NCBI GenBank assembly: GCA_033239005.1
Contig: BSQZ01000037.1
Span: forward strand, 2,273,501-2,337,500
Reading direction: 5' to 3'
From: Lamellibrachia satsuma
Taxonomy: Eukaryota; Annelida; Polychaeta; Sabellida; Siboglinidae
DNA length: 64,000 nucleotides
Every line of letters begins with the position of its first letter. Positions within the stretch are counted from its first letter, which is position 1. Below the pieces are notes generated by a model that was given only the letters and a program-made list of their open reading frames with translations, made no database searches and was not told the DNA's origin. Shown piece by piece: positions 12,656 to 25,348 of the stretch. Position numbers and translations under genes: made by a program.

Positions 12656-15600
12656 GCTCACTTCCTTTGCTCACTCACTCCCTTCTCTCCCATCCCTCCC
12701 TCCCTTCCTCCCTATCTCATCTCTCCTGACCTGTCTCCGTTCTTCATCCCACCTTTCCTTCTTCCTACCCCCGCCCTACCTAACTATGAAATATATATGT
12801 ACTTTACATATGCCTGAAGTATTACTACCCACACACTGATGTTTTCTATGATATCCATTAACCAAAAATGGAAGAAAGTTCAGAATGTATTCCCTATGAC
12901 CCATCTCAGGAACCCATATTCCCAAGTGAGTTGCAGGTATGTGGTTTTATCTGGAACTACACAGGTATCGTATGCTTTTAAAAGCAATTCTCAATAATGT
13001 GGCGTTACTAAATATGCATGTGACTCTAGAACGTTGTATAGCATTTTCATTGAAACCTACATAGATTATTTGACAAGTGAGTCTTTGAAACAGTTGTTTG
13101 AGAACACATGCCTTGTTAGGTCCACACAAATTTAATTTGCAAGAATAATATAAAGAAATGATTTTTAACACATCATATTCTCCTTTATAATGTTATAGAA
13201 CATTGTTTCTCTAAATAGTTTCGAAAGAATAATAAACCCAATATATTTGTAATGATGCCTCCTAAGTAGCTCTTACCTGGTATTACCTAGATTTATGTAT
13301 TTATATGGAAAATTCAAGGAAATCGTCTGATGTGATAACTAACTGAATAGTTTGTTGTTCCTTCCCAGCTGAATGACGGACTTGACAAGACTCGACTGGT
13401 CTTCTCGTCAGACCGCGTCACATGGTACCGTCCAACATCGCTCGATGACCTGCTGACCTTGAAATCCACATACCCTGAAGCAGAGTTGGTTATTGGCAAC
13501 ACGGAAGCGGGTACGCAAGTTCCCTTGTTGTCGCAATATGTGTATCGGTAAATGTGGTTTCAGTTATACACTTTTGCATTTTGGAATCTTGCATATGTAC
13601 CTTAGTTTGTGCCGTTGTTGGATAAGTGACTTAAAACTTAATATTACATTTTGCATTTGTTTTGAATTAAACAGTTCAACATTAAATGAGAAGATAACAA
13701 ATTTAACAGAATTTTTAGCTGGTAGTATTAATTGTAAATAAACAAATCACTTCCATTAGTAAACTGTTTTATGATTAAAAAAATTAACATTGACGAACTC
13801 AAACTTTAGTAATATACATGTTTTTTTTCTGGTGTATCATAGTTATATCATAATATAGGAATTGCTTTCACTCAGGAGTTGGTTGGAAGTCCAAGTCTCT
13901 GCATTACCCAGTGGTCATTGCTGTGACTAAAATCCCGCAGCTGCTTTTTGTGGAGCGAACAGCAGCAGGAATCTGGCTTGGAGCGTCCAATACACTGACC
14001 ACGTTGAAGGAGGTTCTTCAGGAACTGGTCAGCAGAGAACCAGGTACTAAGACTGACCAGTTAGTGGATAGATCACCACTGCTATTGTTCCTCCTATCAA
14101 CATAATAATAATAATTCAGCAACTGATTCTGCCATCAATCTGACTGCTTTAGCCTTTCAAAGACCAGTTGCAATACATAAGTTTCACTCAATGGAAAATG
14201 ATTAAGCTTAAAACAATAATTGCCAATAAATAAAAAATACATTAACATACTTTTTAAACAAGTTAAAATTGTGACTACTGAAACGTTTATGTCATTGAGG
14301 TAAAGCTGAGATACCAGTTAAAATACATGTTACAATTGTGAATACCAAAATGTTTGTGTAGTTGAGGAAAAAGTTAAAATAATAATTAAAATACAAGTTA
14401 AAATTGTGAATACGAAAATGTTTGTGTCATTGAGGTAAACGTGGCAGGTTTCAGAAAAAATGTACGTTTAAAAAGAAGAGCCTTCAGTTGCTTCTCTGTC
14501 CTATTATTTCTGCAGCCAACCATTCAGGTGTGTGTTTGTCTGACCTCACCTTTAGGGATATTCTCACAAATGTGTTACATACATTGTTGTGTTTTTGCTG
14601 CTGTTGTAGTTTGTGTGATCCTCTTTGCAAAAATATATTAATGTAATATTGTTTGTAGAGTACAAGACTCGTATATATGCAGCCATCATTGAGATGTTGA
14701 GGTGGTTCGCCGGGAAACAAGTCAGGAATGCTGGTGTAAGTATCGATAAAAAATACTGTGGATCATGTTATGAATCCCTCCTCAATACCTTTTTGCTCAC
14801 CTTGGTTAGACTCGTTTCGTGAGATTATTTATCTTGTATTGACTACGACAGCTAATTTGTTAAAATTTGGTATTTAGTTTTGGTAAAATCATCATGTGAC
14901 GAAATTCTGTGTTCCGGTCAAAAATCAGAGAAAAAACTGCAAAACTGGCTTCGTATATAGATATACTACGACATAAGGCTATTTATATTCTTGCCAGGTC
15001 AGTTCTTTCACTGATTTTTTTAAGATACAGCAGCAGATCCAAGGTGGGTACCAAGAACCCCCTAGGCCCCTTACGTAATTACAACGACACGTGTGCCGTC
15101 TCCTTCCCCCGGTTCATAAGTAGAATGATATGACTACGACTGACTGAGACCCTCCTGCCAACAAGCTTAGATCCGTCCTTGAAATATATATTCTGCACAA
15201 TTCATACACTACAGATTTGAATGTCAATGAACATCACTTTGTGGTGGGCTAAATCATTTAAGACAGAGTTTTAACATAGAATTTGATCTATTTTGTAGAC
15301 GTTATTGTCGTGCTAAATTGACATATTATGACCATGGTAAAAAAGTGTTCTTAAATGCTTAGTTAAATGGTGTGTAAAAACGATTATATTTCAACTTTGT
15401 GTATAACATGAACTTGTAGTAGGTATTGATGTGTTAATATTAGCAATTTCGTAAGCAAATGTAAATATTGTAGACCAACATTGATTATATTAGGATTTAA
15501 GCAATGTGAGTAACCACTTGACTGTCATATGAAATGTTGGTAGCAACACCAATATTTGTTAGTATTGTTTGAGGTTATTTTTGATTTATTTCAGTCGATT

Positions 15601-15889
15601 GGAGGCGGTATCATGACGGCCAGTCCCATCTCGGATCTGAATCCATTGTTTCTGTCCGCGAGATGTCAGGTTACCGTTGCCAGCAAAGGTATGTCATCTT
15701 CACATTCTGGCCATAAGCCAGCTCTGTTGCCGCTTTCAAGATGGTTTTAAAGACTTTCATGCAGCCTTTGTAGCATTATTGTTGACAACACCAATGATAT
15801 GAAGTTTTGTTTTATAAAGCTACACCAAGAGCCACCTATAGGAAAAATGGCAACGACTATCATATGCACGTTGCATTTCCAACTTAGCA

Positions 15890-15967
<78 letters not shown>

Positions 15968-17843
15968 ATTTATTTATTTAACATATTTTAACATATTTAA
16001 TTTTTTTTAACTTATTTTACTCAATTTAGCGCATTTGAGCTAGTTTTGATTTGGATACACAGCGCTTTAAAAATGTCTGATTTATTTATATGTGTAATTG
16101 AATTTCATGAAAATATAGCGACATGTTCCTTAAGCTGACAATTTACTCCCATATCTGTATTTCGTAATGAACACGTTTCACTCTGTTACATTGAGAAATT
16201 ACCTTTATCTCTTCATACATAACTTGATGACGGCTTATACAATATACAAACATTACGCTGAGGGTTTTGATCTGTTATAAGTGTAGATTGTCCAAAACTG
16301 AATAAAATTCACATTATTTAACTTTCTTGGCAGTTACATTATTTTCCATCTTTGATACTAAACTATTATAAATTCTGGTGGATTTTATATTCAGTGCTGG
16401 AATGCATCATAATTTATGACATGATACTAATATGTGTCACCGTAATATTGTAATTACAAACATCCAATGACCCCAGTAATTTAACCTAAAACCTGGGAAT
16501 CGTGGGCATAATTTACATGTAGGCCTGTATTATCTTGGTATTTTATAGACGGAGGGCAGCGGACCATTTGCATGTATGAAGAGTTCTTCCAAGGTTACCG
16601 TAAAACGTTGCTGAAATCAAACGAAATTCTTCTCAACATCCTCATTCCATTCACAAGACAGGTAATTATAAGTATATTTATTATATTTTAGCTTTTTCTC
16701 TTGTTATTAAGAAATAAATACAATAATCCGTTGACAATTCAGCCTTTATGATAATGCAAATGTGCACTCTTTATCGATGAAAGTGCCTTTATTTTCAACC
16801 AAACGAAACTACATAACCAGTCAAGAACTGGCATTCTATCATGGTTCTTTCTCTAATTTCCCTAAATATCTTAAGGACTGTCTTGCTTACATTATGTTAG
16901 TGAATGGCATATCTGTGAAACATTTGTAGAATGAGTACTTTGAAGGCTACAAGCAGTCGCATCGCAGAAAAGATGCCATTGCCATTGTCAACGCAGGCAT
17001 GAGAGTATTACTAGAGGACGAGGGTGACGTCATCAAAGAACTGTCATTGAGTTATGGCGGAATGGATGCCCACACTGTCATGGCAAACAACACTGCAGGG
17101 AACTTGGTGGGAAAGTAAGATATCAAACAGTATAACAATAGTATATGTATGTGTGTGTGCATGCGTGCGTGCGTGCGTGCGTGCGTGTGTGCGTGCGTGC
17201 GTACGTACGTGCGTGCTCCAGTACAACCATCTCTCACAAATTGCCAGAAATTGATTATTGCGTATTGCAACATTGCAATATGCAATTTTTAACATATATC
17301 AAAGTTTTGTTCAATACTTTCAAACACATTGCAGTATAATGACATGTTTGGTTTATTGTTTTCAATAGTTAAAACAATTATATGCACCCCTAAGCTTCCA
17401 TAAAACAGAAAAAGTCCTCATCAAATATTGCATTAACAAGTGCAGATATAACTACAGAAGTCAGAACATTTTCCATATCGTAATGTTGTTGTGCATTATA
17501 ACATGGGGAAAAACTTGGCCCTGCAATAGGAATACTTATCCACCTGTTAATTCATGTTCTAGGAAGTATTTTTACTGAACCTATCACCATATTACAATAG
17601 CCAGTCTCTCTTTATTATTTATTGCACGAGTACGAAAAACTACTGGTATAAAATAAACTGTATACTGCTTGTTTCAGGAAATGGGATGGTGATCTTATCC
17701 CAGAAGCCTGTGACCTGCTTGCAAAGGAGCTGTCCATACCCCCGGGGGTGCCCGAGGGAATGGACTCGTATAGAAACACCCTCTCTCTGAGCTTCTTCTT
17801 CAAGTTCTATCTCACAGTGCAGACAAAGCGCGACAGCAAACAG
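11408..17843 (+). CDS. XDH/aldehyde oxidase-like gene, middle block I (2Fe-2S cluster II and FAD domain, 10 exons)
   Basis: Exons: 11408-11469, 12317-12385, ~12875-12936, 13369-13510, 13876-14043, 14659-14735, 15595-15688, 16549-16661, 16930-17114, 17678-17843. The first exon starts in phase 2 of a Gly codon and encodes [15 protein letters not shown]; the CxC pair are ligands of the second 2Fe-2S cluster. Next comes the cysteine-rich linker (EECCQNKK), then [14 protein letters not shown]. The FAD-binding domain shows [59 protein letters not shown] and [11 protein letters not shown]. All ten exons are open. The third has no acceptor that keeps frame with the strongest upstream donor. ASPISDLNP is XDH-like, whereas AIVNAGMRV is AOX-like. 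Confidence 0.93.
12595..12780 (+). repeat. (CT)n and long polypyrimidine tract
   Basis: A pure CT run at about 12613-12650 lies in roughly 185 bases of nearly uninterrupted pyrimidine. It lies 95-280 bases upstream of the exon ending at 12936, whose own acceptor region is purine-rich. It may serve as a distant branch/pyrimidine tract, which is inference only. Confidence 0.8.
15889..15964. repeat. (TA)n microsatellite in intron
   Basis: An uninterrupted TA dinucleotide run in the intron after the exon at 15595-15688. Confidence 0.95.
17146..17216. repeat. (GTGC)n-type microsatellite in intron
   Basis: Alternating GTGC/GTGT/GTAC tetranucleotides occur just after the donor at 17115. Open frames here (Arg-Ala-Cys-Val or Thr-His-Ala-Arg repeats) are repeat artefacts. 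Confidence 0.9.
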
Positions 17844-18465
17844 GTGATGGACCAACTAAAAATAACCTGTTTAACAAGTGATTAATTGTTTAAATAACAA
17901 TTCATTTAGCACATCACAAATTGGGTTCATTGGTATTCAAGTATGTGGTGCACGAATATTTTAAGTAATGCAATCGGTTCAATAAAAGAGTGCATACATT
18001 TGTTAAACTCAGTGAAGGAATTGATTTTGATCATTAGATCGAGTAACTTGCGAAAAGGTGAATGTCATTGTATACAAAGCCAGACCACTTTTTTTCGGCG
18101 AATTTCGACCGGATCCAGTAAAAAAAATAGTTTTAAAAATTATTTAATAGTTTGTTCAATAATTTCATCAAAACTAAATAACACATTTGAAACAACGAGT
18201 CATCAAAATTATTCTAAAGTGAAACCAGTGGGGGGAGGTTGGGTTTGTAAATTGTAAAGCGCTTTGAACAGTCCCATTGACTCGATACCGCGCTATATAA
18301 GAATGCACCTTTTCTGCATTAACATGGTTTTATTGCATGATTGCACGAAAATAAGTGTTAATATTTTGCTCGAGTGAAATTGTTCATGTTAATTTGCTCT
18401 ATTTTGCCATGTTTTTCTTAGTATTATATTACATTAATTAATTTAACGTAAATGTGTTGCCACAG

Positions 18466-21400
18466 CAGAGGGAAATGGTCCCACCAACATACCAGAGTGC
18501 GACATCGGTGTTTGAACGACAACCAGGCTGTGGCAGTCAAGTGTATGAGGAGGTCGAAGACAAGCAACATCAGATTGACCCAGTTGTTCGCGCTTTACCC
18601 CACCTGGCGGCCACCCAACAAACTACAGGAGAGGCGACATATATTGATGATATTCGCCCATATGCAGGTACCTACAATCGGTTTTCATTAAAAAAATGTG
18701 TTAGTTATTATTTACACCTGCTACTGTCAGTTTGTGTCAGTTTGCTTCATTGTCCGTTTGCGTCGTTGTGTCAATGTATTGTCTCAATGTATATGAGGTA
18801 TTTGTAGATACAAATGTATCATTTTATCTGTATATTTAATATATGTTATTATCTTAGCATGTGTTTTAGTTATTGTGCATCACTGGGTGACGCCTGTGTC
18901 GTTGTCAACGAGCATCGCTGTTGCACATTGCTACTAAATTGGTCGATGTCACTATTGATCGAGATCGTTGTATACACAATAAAAAAAATATCTGTGACCT
19001 AAACATTGTTTAATTGGTTTTTTTTACACAAAGTGAGCTGCGGATTTCTTCAGACATTTTGTCTTCAGTAGACATTTTGTCTTCAGTAGACATTTCTGAT
19101 TGTGTTGTAGGAGAGCTGTCACTGGCGTTTGTCATCAGCAGCAAAGCTCACGCCCGACTCATCAGCGTCGATGCCTCAGACGCCCTTCAGATGCCCGGAG
19201 TCGTCGACTTTATTAACCACAAAGATGTGCAGGGGGAAAATTGCTTTGGGTTTGGTCCCCAAGATCAGCAGGTCTTTGCTGTTGATAAGGTATGTTCTGT
19301 CATGCGGTCAGGCCCCATTATAACGCGGATTTAGACATATCGCGGTCAGTCTTGAACCCCTGTGCATACCGGGTGCATGTAGTTTATTCACTTATACATT
19401 TAATAGAGTGCGACATTTAAAAATACTACCAATTGACGCCAGTTGACTCGTCGGTTAAGCTGTATAAATGGCATATAGACAAACGCTGCCAGCACACAGT
19501 GCCACTGGCTTCGACAGCCCGTATTGGACTTGGTGTAGCAGTGTTTAGTAGCCCCTGGTGGCGGATATGGGAACACCTAACCTGCCTCACTTAGAACGCG
19601 GTCCGAAATCGTGGAATGGATTCCCAGAGAAACACCCTGTCTCTCAGCTTCTTGTTCAAGTTCTATCTCAGTGCATACAAAGCGCGACGGCAAACAACTC
19701 AAAAATAATATGTTTAACATGTGATTAATTGCTTAAAAGTAAATTAATTTAGCCCATCACGAATTGGATTAATTGATATTTAAATATGTGGTGCAAGAAT
19801 AGTTTAAATAATATGTGCAATTGTTTTAATAAAAGGGTGCGTACATTTGTTAAAATCACCAACGGATTTGACTTTGGTTATCAGATCGGGTAACTGAGGA
19901 AAATGTGAATACCATTGTATGTAAGGCCAGATCATTTGTTCGGCAAATTTTGACCGGATCCATTAAAAACAATTTAATAGTTTGGTCAATGATTTCGTTA
20001 CAACTCAATAACACATTTGCACCAATGAGCTAGCATGACTTAGTAGATTCTAAGTAGTTATGATTTTGGGCGAAATGATTCTAAAGCGAGATTAGCGAAA
20101 ATATTAACCACCACCACCACGTTATAATGACAGTATAACTACAATATTGTTTGTTCGGTTACAACACAGGATTATCAGTTGAGATGATCGGAGCTCGAAT
20201 CTTCTTCCTGCAGTTTTGAAGCTTTGGTTGTTGCTTCAGCTCACTCAGCTGTATAAATATACGGTCGATGATGGATATGTGAGAAATAATAGTCTTTACC
20301 CTGTAATTACAGTGTGGATGAAGTCGGGTTGATGTTGGAATGAACAGGTCTTCCATGGGGTGAAGTGTAAAGTGTTTTGAATGGTCCTGTGGAATGAGTA
20401 TCGCGCTATATATGAATTTACCTTTATTTGAAAATGTTTCAATACAGTAATCCTGCTCTTGTGTGCAAACTGCCACGGTGGACACTGTCATTACTTTCTG
20501 TATGTTCTGTGTTTTGTTAATACACACCTCTCTTAACAACAATTGACACAAGCACATTTGGCAAATTTGTACACTTTTAGGTAATGTATCAAGGCCAGAT
20601 TATTGGGGCCATCGCAGCAGAGACAAGGACAGAGGCTATACGGGCAGCCAAGGCAGTCGTTGTCACGTACGAAGAACTCACACCAATCTTGACCATTCAG
20701 GTGCTGTAGTGTTCACTTTGTGTTCTTCTTCACGTCTGTTATTCGGTTGTGTAAAATGCAGGAATATAAATAAACATATGTTATGATACAATGATGAGGA
20801 AAGATGGAAGCCCTACCTTTGCCATAATCACATCATTATGTTAACTATTATATATGACAAACTCTTCACGTGTGAAACATCAACATGCTATTGTTGAACA
20901 ACAATAGTAAACTGTTGTGTTTCACAAATAAAATTGCTATAAATGTCTGCCGTATAGCTTTTGGAAGGGAGCATCTATTCTGAAAGACACGCACAAAATG
21001 GGGTAAACGAAATTGCCTAAGTTTCGAAACGGCAGCAGTTGTACAACCACACAGCCACAGCGCCCCACGATGATAAACTATTAAGAAAGTTTTGTGTGTT
21101 TCATGTAGTCATATTTTTCTCAAGACGAAACCATTAGACAAAATAATTCTACAATAAAAGAGGTCAGTCATTAACAAATTATTTGTTTATAAATGCCATA
21201 TTTTATGTCAACAAACACATTTATGTTATACTTTTATGGATCAAATCATATAGATAATGCTAATGTTATTACGACAATTACGAAAACTCACACTGCAGTC
21301 TATTATGAATGAAGAATGGTATAGCTATTTTTTCTCTGTTGATCTTTTCATTCATAGCAAGCCATAGATGCAGATTCGTTTTTGAGGTCTGACCCCATGA

Positions 21401-24400
21401 CTATAAGAAACGGTGATGTCGCCGAAGGTTTCAAGACCAGTGATGTCATCATGGAAGGTGAAGCCTATGTTGGTGGGCAGGAGCATTTCTACCTTGAGAT
21501 GCAGTCGGGTATCGCAGTGCCCTCTGGGGAGGATGATGAAATCACAATGCTGATGGCTACGCAGTTTCCAAATTGGATACAAGTATGTTTTGTGATGATT
21601 TTTAGTCTTTGTCTTTGTGTATCCATGTATACACTACTAACATTTGATGCCTCGATGTCGTTCTTACCTGATGACATCACGCATGTGATGTTTTTTTATA
21701 ATTAATTACAGTGATTGACATTTTCATGTGTTACATATATGCTAACCATTACGATTTTTGTGTAATCAGTACGACATTTGGCGCTCCATTACGTTATTAC
21801 AGCGTATCAGTCAATAATTACTCTCCCCGTCCTTTCCCATACAAAATATCTAAGTCAAATGTGTCCCGGGACGACATGTCAATATTGTCAACAGCCGTTG
21901 TTTTCTGACCCCCGCTGACCTCTCCCAGGCAACTACTAGCCAATCTAGCCACATACCTACGGATCCGTCGCTAGGAATTTTATTTGAACTACATGGTTAT
22001 TAATGATAGTCATGACAAGCGTTGTTTTGTGTTCTTCACATAGCAAGGGATCACACTTGATGTTACTTATATGTTAAAATGTATGTTTTAAAATACACGT
22101 ATGGCATGATGCAATTTACAATCTTTGTATAAATCTACACTAGTTCTGACTTATGTACACCACATTCAGTTCTTGGCAATGATGATTTTTATGCACATTT
22201 TGCTATTGGAATGAAAGCATGTCATCTAATGGACTATCGAAATTAGTGACTGGATGGCTCTTAGATGCATCACAGAGTATTACTCCCCACTCCCTCAGTG
22301 CGAGATGGGATGTCCCCATACACTCCTCCACTTCCCCAATGGGAGATGGGATGTCCCCATACAGTTCCCCACTCCCCCAATGGGAGAGGGGATGTCCCCA
22401 TACATTCCTCCGCAAACACCTTCAACGTTTGCCGCGACCGCTTTCATCAATTACCGAAGGGATTTATCACAACATCATTTATCCGACTTATGTTTGGAAG
22501 TTGGTATCTTAGGTGTAATAATTACTTCTTAACATTTTCTACACAGCAAGCTGTTGCAGCGACTCTTGGAGTTCCTAGAAACAGAATTGTTTGCAAGTCA
22601 AAGAGACTAGGTAAGTGTGTTTGACCAACTGATGCTTAACAAATGTGTTATGTTTTTTTTAAGACATCGCTAAGTGGATATACGAGGGATCGCCAGTAGA
22701 TATTATCTACTTAGATTTTCAGAAAACCTTCGAAAAAACGCCATATCAGATTAGATTACTATTTAAATTGAAAGCCCATGGTGTCGGGGATGGCATAATT
22801 GAATGGATAGAACAATGACTGACTGACAGAAGACAGCATGTTGTAGTAGATGGAAAGATCTCAAATTGGAAATCAGAATAGAGTGTGGTACAACAAGGAT
22901 AAGTATTAGGACCTTTATTATTCTTAATAATACACCATTGACTTGGACGACAAAATAACAAGCAACGTACTGAAATTTGTTTACAAAGGTGAACGATGAC
23001 GGTGATAAATAACATTTACAAAACGATCTATACAAATTAGTTAAATGGTCTTAAAATGTCAGATGTTATTAAATTTTTGGAAATGTAAATGCCTACATGC
23101 AGAACATAGGAACTTTTACGTAAACGTTAATATGGAATACACTGTTCTGGGTACTACTGTAAAAGAAAAGGAATTAGGAATAACATTAAGTGCTGCTATG
23201 AAAGTTTCAGAACAATGCAGCTTCAAGGGGTAATAAAATTATTGGGTTTGTTAAGAGAAACATAGCATACACGGAAAAAACCTAATTATATCTTTGTATA
23301 AAGCAATAGTTAAAAATCATTTAGAATAATGTAAACAAGCGTGGATACCATAAATAGTATGGTAAGAAGGATACAGCTACGCTTGAACGAATACAGAGGA
23401 GAGGAACTAAAATGACTCCAGAACTGAGAGAACTTAATTGTGAAGAACGCCTAAAATGATGTGGTTGAAAAAAATATAGATACAAAGAGGTTAAGAGTAG
23501 ATCAGATTGGAGTTTTTAAGATATTGAATGGGTTTGAAAATATTGATAGAAATATGTTTCTTTCTCACTCAAGAAAGATAGTAGAACTAGAGGACGGATC
23601 AGTGTAGGTTGGGTACAAAAACGTACTCTTTCACACAGAAGACAATAAATGAATGGAACAAATTGTCTACGGATTGTGTAACTGCTAGCAGCGTGAATAT
23701 GTTTAAAAATAATGTTTGACACATATCTCAGGAGGGCGGGTTACACGTAGATGAACATTGTTGGAATCTCGATAAGTTAATGGCTTCCTTGTCCACTTGC
23801 CAACTTGGCATTTGTCTTGGGTGGCAAACCTTGTTAAATGTTGTTAAACTGTGGTCAAGACTTGGGGTTAATTACCTTGTAATTGGAATTAAAACTCAAA
23901 TTCTGGAAGTGTAATTTGGTGGGGTGGTCAAGTGTTTGGGTAACCCTGTGGCGAAATGGCCCCACCTGTCTGTAATTAAATGTGTGTATTGGTGTTGGAA
24001 TGTCTGCATTGTTGGCATATGTTCATGACGATTTATTGATGTATATATGTTATCATCACACTTGGAGGAATGTGGTCTCTGAGAAATGTGTCAGAGAGGG
24101 CTGCATATGTGTTCAGTTCCTGAGTGGTTTGCTTTGAAGAATTCACATTCCTGTTAATGTTCTTCCTAACGGGGCTGCATGATAAGCAGTCCACTTCATA
24201 ATAAAGTCATCATTAGGCCTACTTCAATTATCTGCTACATCGGACTTGCGTTGGTTTATTTGATGATTTCATTAATCATATTTGTTTTCCATTATGTACC
24301 ATAATATGAAGAAATTATATAGAGCTTCTTTAAATATGGCTGAGTGAGCTGGGGTGACATACGGCTTGATCGAAATTGCCCAAGCTTCAAAACGACTAGA

Positions 24401-24995
24401 AGATTCAAACCTCAGGCTTCTCAGTTCAGGGTCCAATGTTTTAACCATCAAACTGTGTATCCCAAGTTACGTTAGCCAGTCAGTGATACAAATACACTGC
24501 ACAATGATATATTATCTTAATGGCCAATCAGTGTACAGCGCTACAATAACATACTAAGTTTTCATTGTTTTAAGACACAAATATATCACACCAAATCAAC
24601 TGTGACCCCAGTTGCCTAGCATTAAGACCAATTGATCACGTGGCGAAATCAAGATGCAACTAACACAGTGACATGTTTCTCTAATGTGAAATGAATTGAT
24701 TGAAAAATTAATTTGACGGCCTGACCCTTTTCCCACTGTAGGCGGAGGCTTCGGAGGCAAGGTATCCAACAGTGGCCTGGTCGCAATGCCTCTAGCAGTC
24801 GCTGCAAATAAGTGCGTCAATATTTTATGAAAACGTTTTCTGTAAAAAAAAGTTTTCTTTATTTTAAGTAATCAACCGATTGAGTCATAAATAAAAAAAC
24901 GTCGTAGACAAAGATAATGAAAATGTTGTAAGCACACACATACAAACAAACACAAAAACTCACACACATACACACAGACACACACATACACACAC

Positions 24996-25035
<40 letters not shown>

Positions 25036-25036
25036 C

Positions 25037-25126
<90 letters not shown>

Positions 25127-25348
25127 CATACCATCATAAATTTACATCATAACCGTTAAGTAGTGAAGTTATGTAGAAAACATTTGCAACCCTTGTTTTG
25201 CGCATAATGTTTGTAGTTTCATATTTATGCATATATTTCATGTTATGTTTCAACTGATAGGTTGCAACGTCCGGTGAGATGCTATTTGGACAGAGATGAT
25301 GATACGGTCATCACAGGAAGTAGACATCCATTCCTCGGAAGATACAAG
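18466..25348 (+). CDS. XDH/aldehyde oxidase-like gene, middle block II (start of molybdenum domain, 7 exons)
   Basis: Exons: 18466-18667, 19111-19289, 20581-20700, 21358-21582, 22547-22610, 24742-24811, 25261-25348, with joined phases that agree throughout. Motifs in order: [20 protein letters not shown] (entry to the molybdopterin domain), [96 protein letters not shown] and [11 protein letters not shown]. The Gln of ATQ and the GGGFGG loop are cofactor-binding positions. The residue after GGFGGK is Val where XDHs have Glu (bovine E802); aldehyde oxidases have Val. TQFP is likewise AOX-like. The first acceptor is a tandem CACAGCAG, so one Gln may be optional. Confidence 0.93.
19613..20100 (+). 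pseudogene. Decayed duplicate of exon 17678-17843 (3' half) plus its intron
   Basis: The sequence from 19613 matches 17757 onward: GGAATGGA, then AGAAACACCCT, then TTCAAGTTCTATCTCA, then CAAAGCGCGAC(A/G)GCAAACA. This is the exon segment encoding the [12 protein letters not shown] region. The match continues through several hundred bases of the following intron, including GACCGGATCCA. The copy has lost the GT donor and its frame. It lies in the intron between 19289 and 20581, so a segment of about 0.5 kb with half an exon was copied 1.86 kb downstream and decayed. Confidence 0.8.
20158..20430 (+). mobile_element. Probable tRNA-derived SINE fragment
   Basis: It has a B-box-like AGCTCGAATCTTC followed by GTTTTGAAGCTTTGG, the same post-tRNA block seen in the SINE copies at 24.4 and 59.5 kb. 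It ends in a GCGCTATATATGAA tail, similar to the GCGCTATATAAGAA tail at 18290. It is degenerate and its left boundary is uncertain. Confidence 0.5.
20950..21066 (-). mobile_element. tRNA-derived SINE fragment (same family)
   Basis: The reverse complement reads a tRNA-like head, then CCGTTTCGAAACTTAGGCAA, TTTCGTTTACCCC and GTCTTTCAGAA. This matches in order the SINE at 59447. The B-box segment is missing. Confidence 0.6.
21583..22546 (+). other. Intron without recognised gene except a minisatellite
   Basis: Intron of the XDH/AOX middle block. The only structured feature seen is the ~42 bp minisatellite at 22281-22412. Other open frames show no family motif. Confidence 0.6.
22281..22412. repeat. 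Minisatellite, ~42 bp unit, three copies
   Basis: Units carry GATGGGATGTCCCCATACA with CTCCCCCAATGGGAGA. GGGATGTCCC is itself a perfect palindrome, so each unit can form a small hairpin. It lies in an intron of the XDH/AOX middle block. Confidence 0.85.
22664..23840 (+). mobile_element. CR1-like LINE reverse transcriptase copy, decayed
   Basis: Parallel to the RT at 62.4-63.7 kb but in the sense direction: [18 protein letters not shown] (RT motif A, the YxDFxKAF family signature), [32 protein letters not shown], then VLGPLLFL, with many stops afterwards. The 3' end includes GGAGGGCGGGTTACA and terminates in AACCTTGTTAAATGTTGTTAA, the same terminal TTGTTAAA repeat as the 62.35 kb copy. It is non-functional and located in an XDH/AOX intron. 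Confidence 0.88.
24340..24466 (-). mobile_element. tRNA-derived SINE copy
   Basis: The reverse complement has an A-box-like AGTTTGATGGTTAAAAC, a B-box-like GGTTTGAATCTTC, then CGTTTTGAAGCTTGGGCAA and a CACCCC block. The order and the post-tRNA block match the copy at 59447. Confidence 0.65.
24998..25124. repeat. (TA)n microsatellite in intron
   Basis: TA dinucleotides with occasional CATA, preceded by an ACACAC/CACATA tract from about 24930. Confidence 0.95.

Noticed and set aside
20365..20430. Separate coding exon at the GCGCTATATATGAA segment
   Set aside because: Similar tail at 18240-18310 and no splice sites or family motif; repeat tail.
22203..22624. Proline/tryptophan-rich ORFs around 22.2-22.6 kb
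   Set aside because: They come from the 42 bp minisatellite; only 22547-22610 is a real exon, in its own frame.
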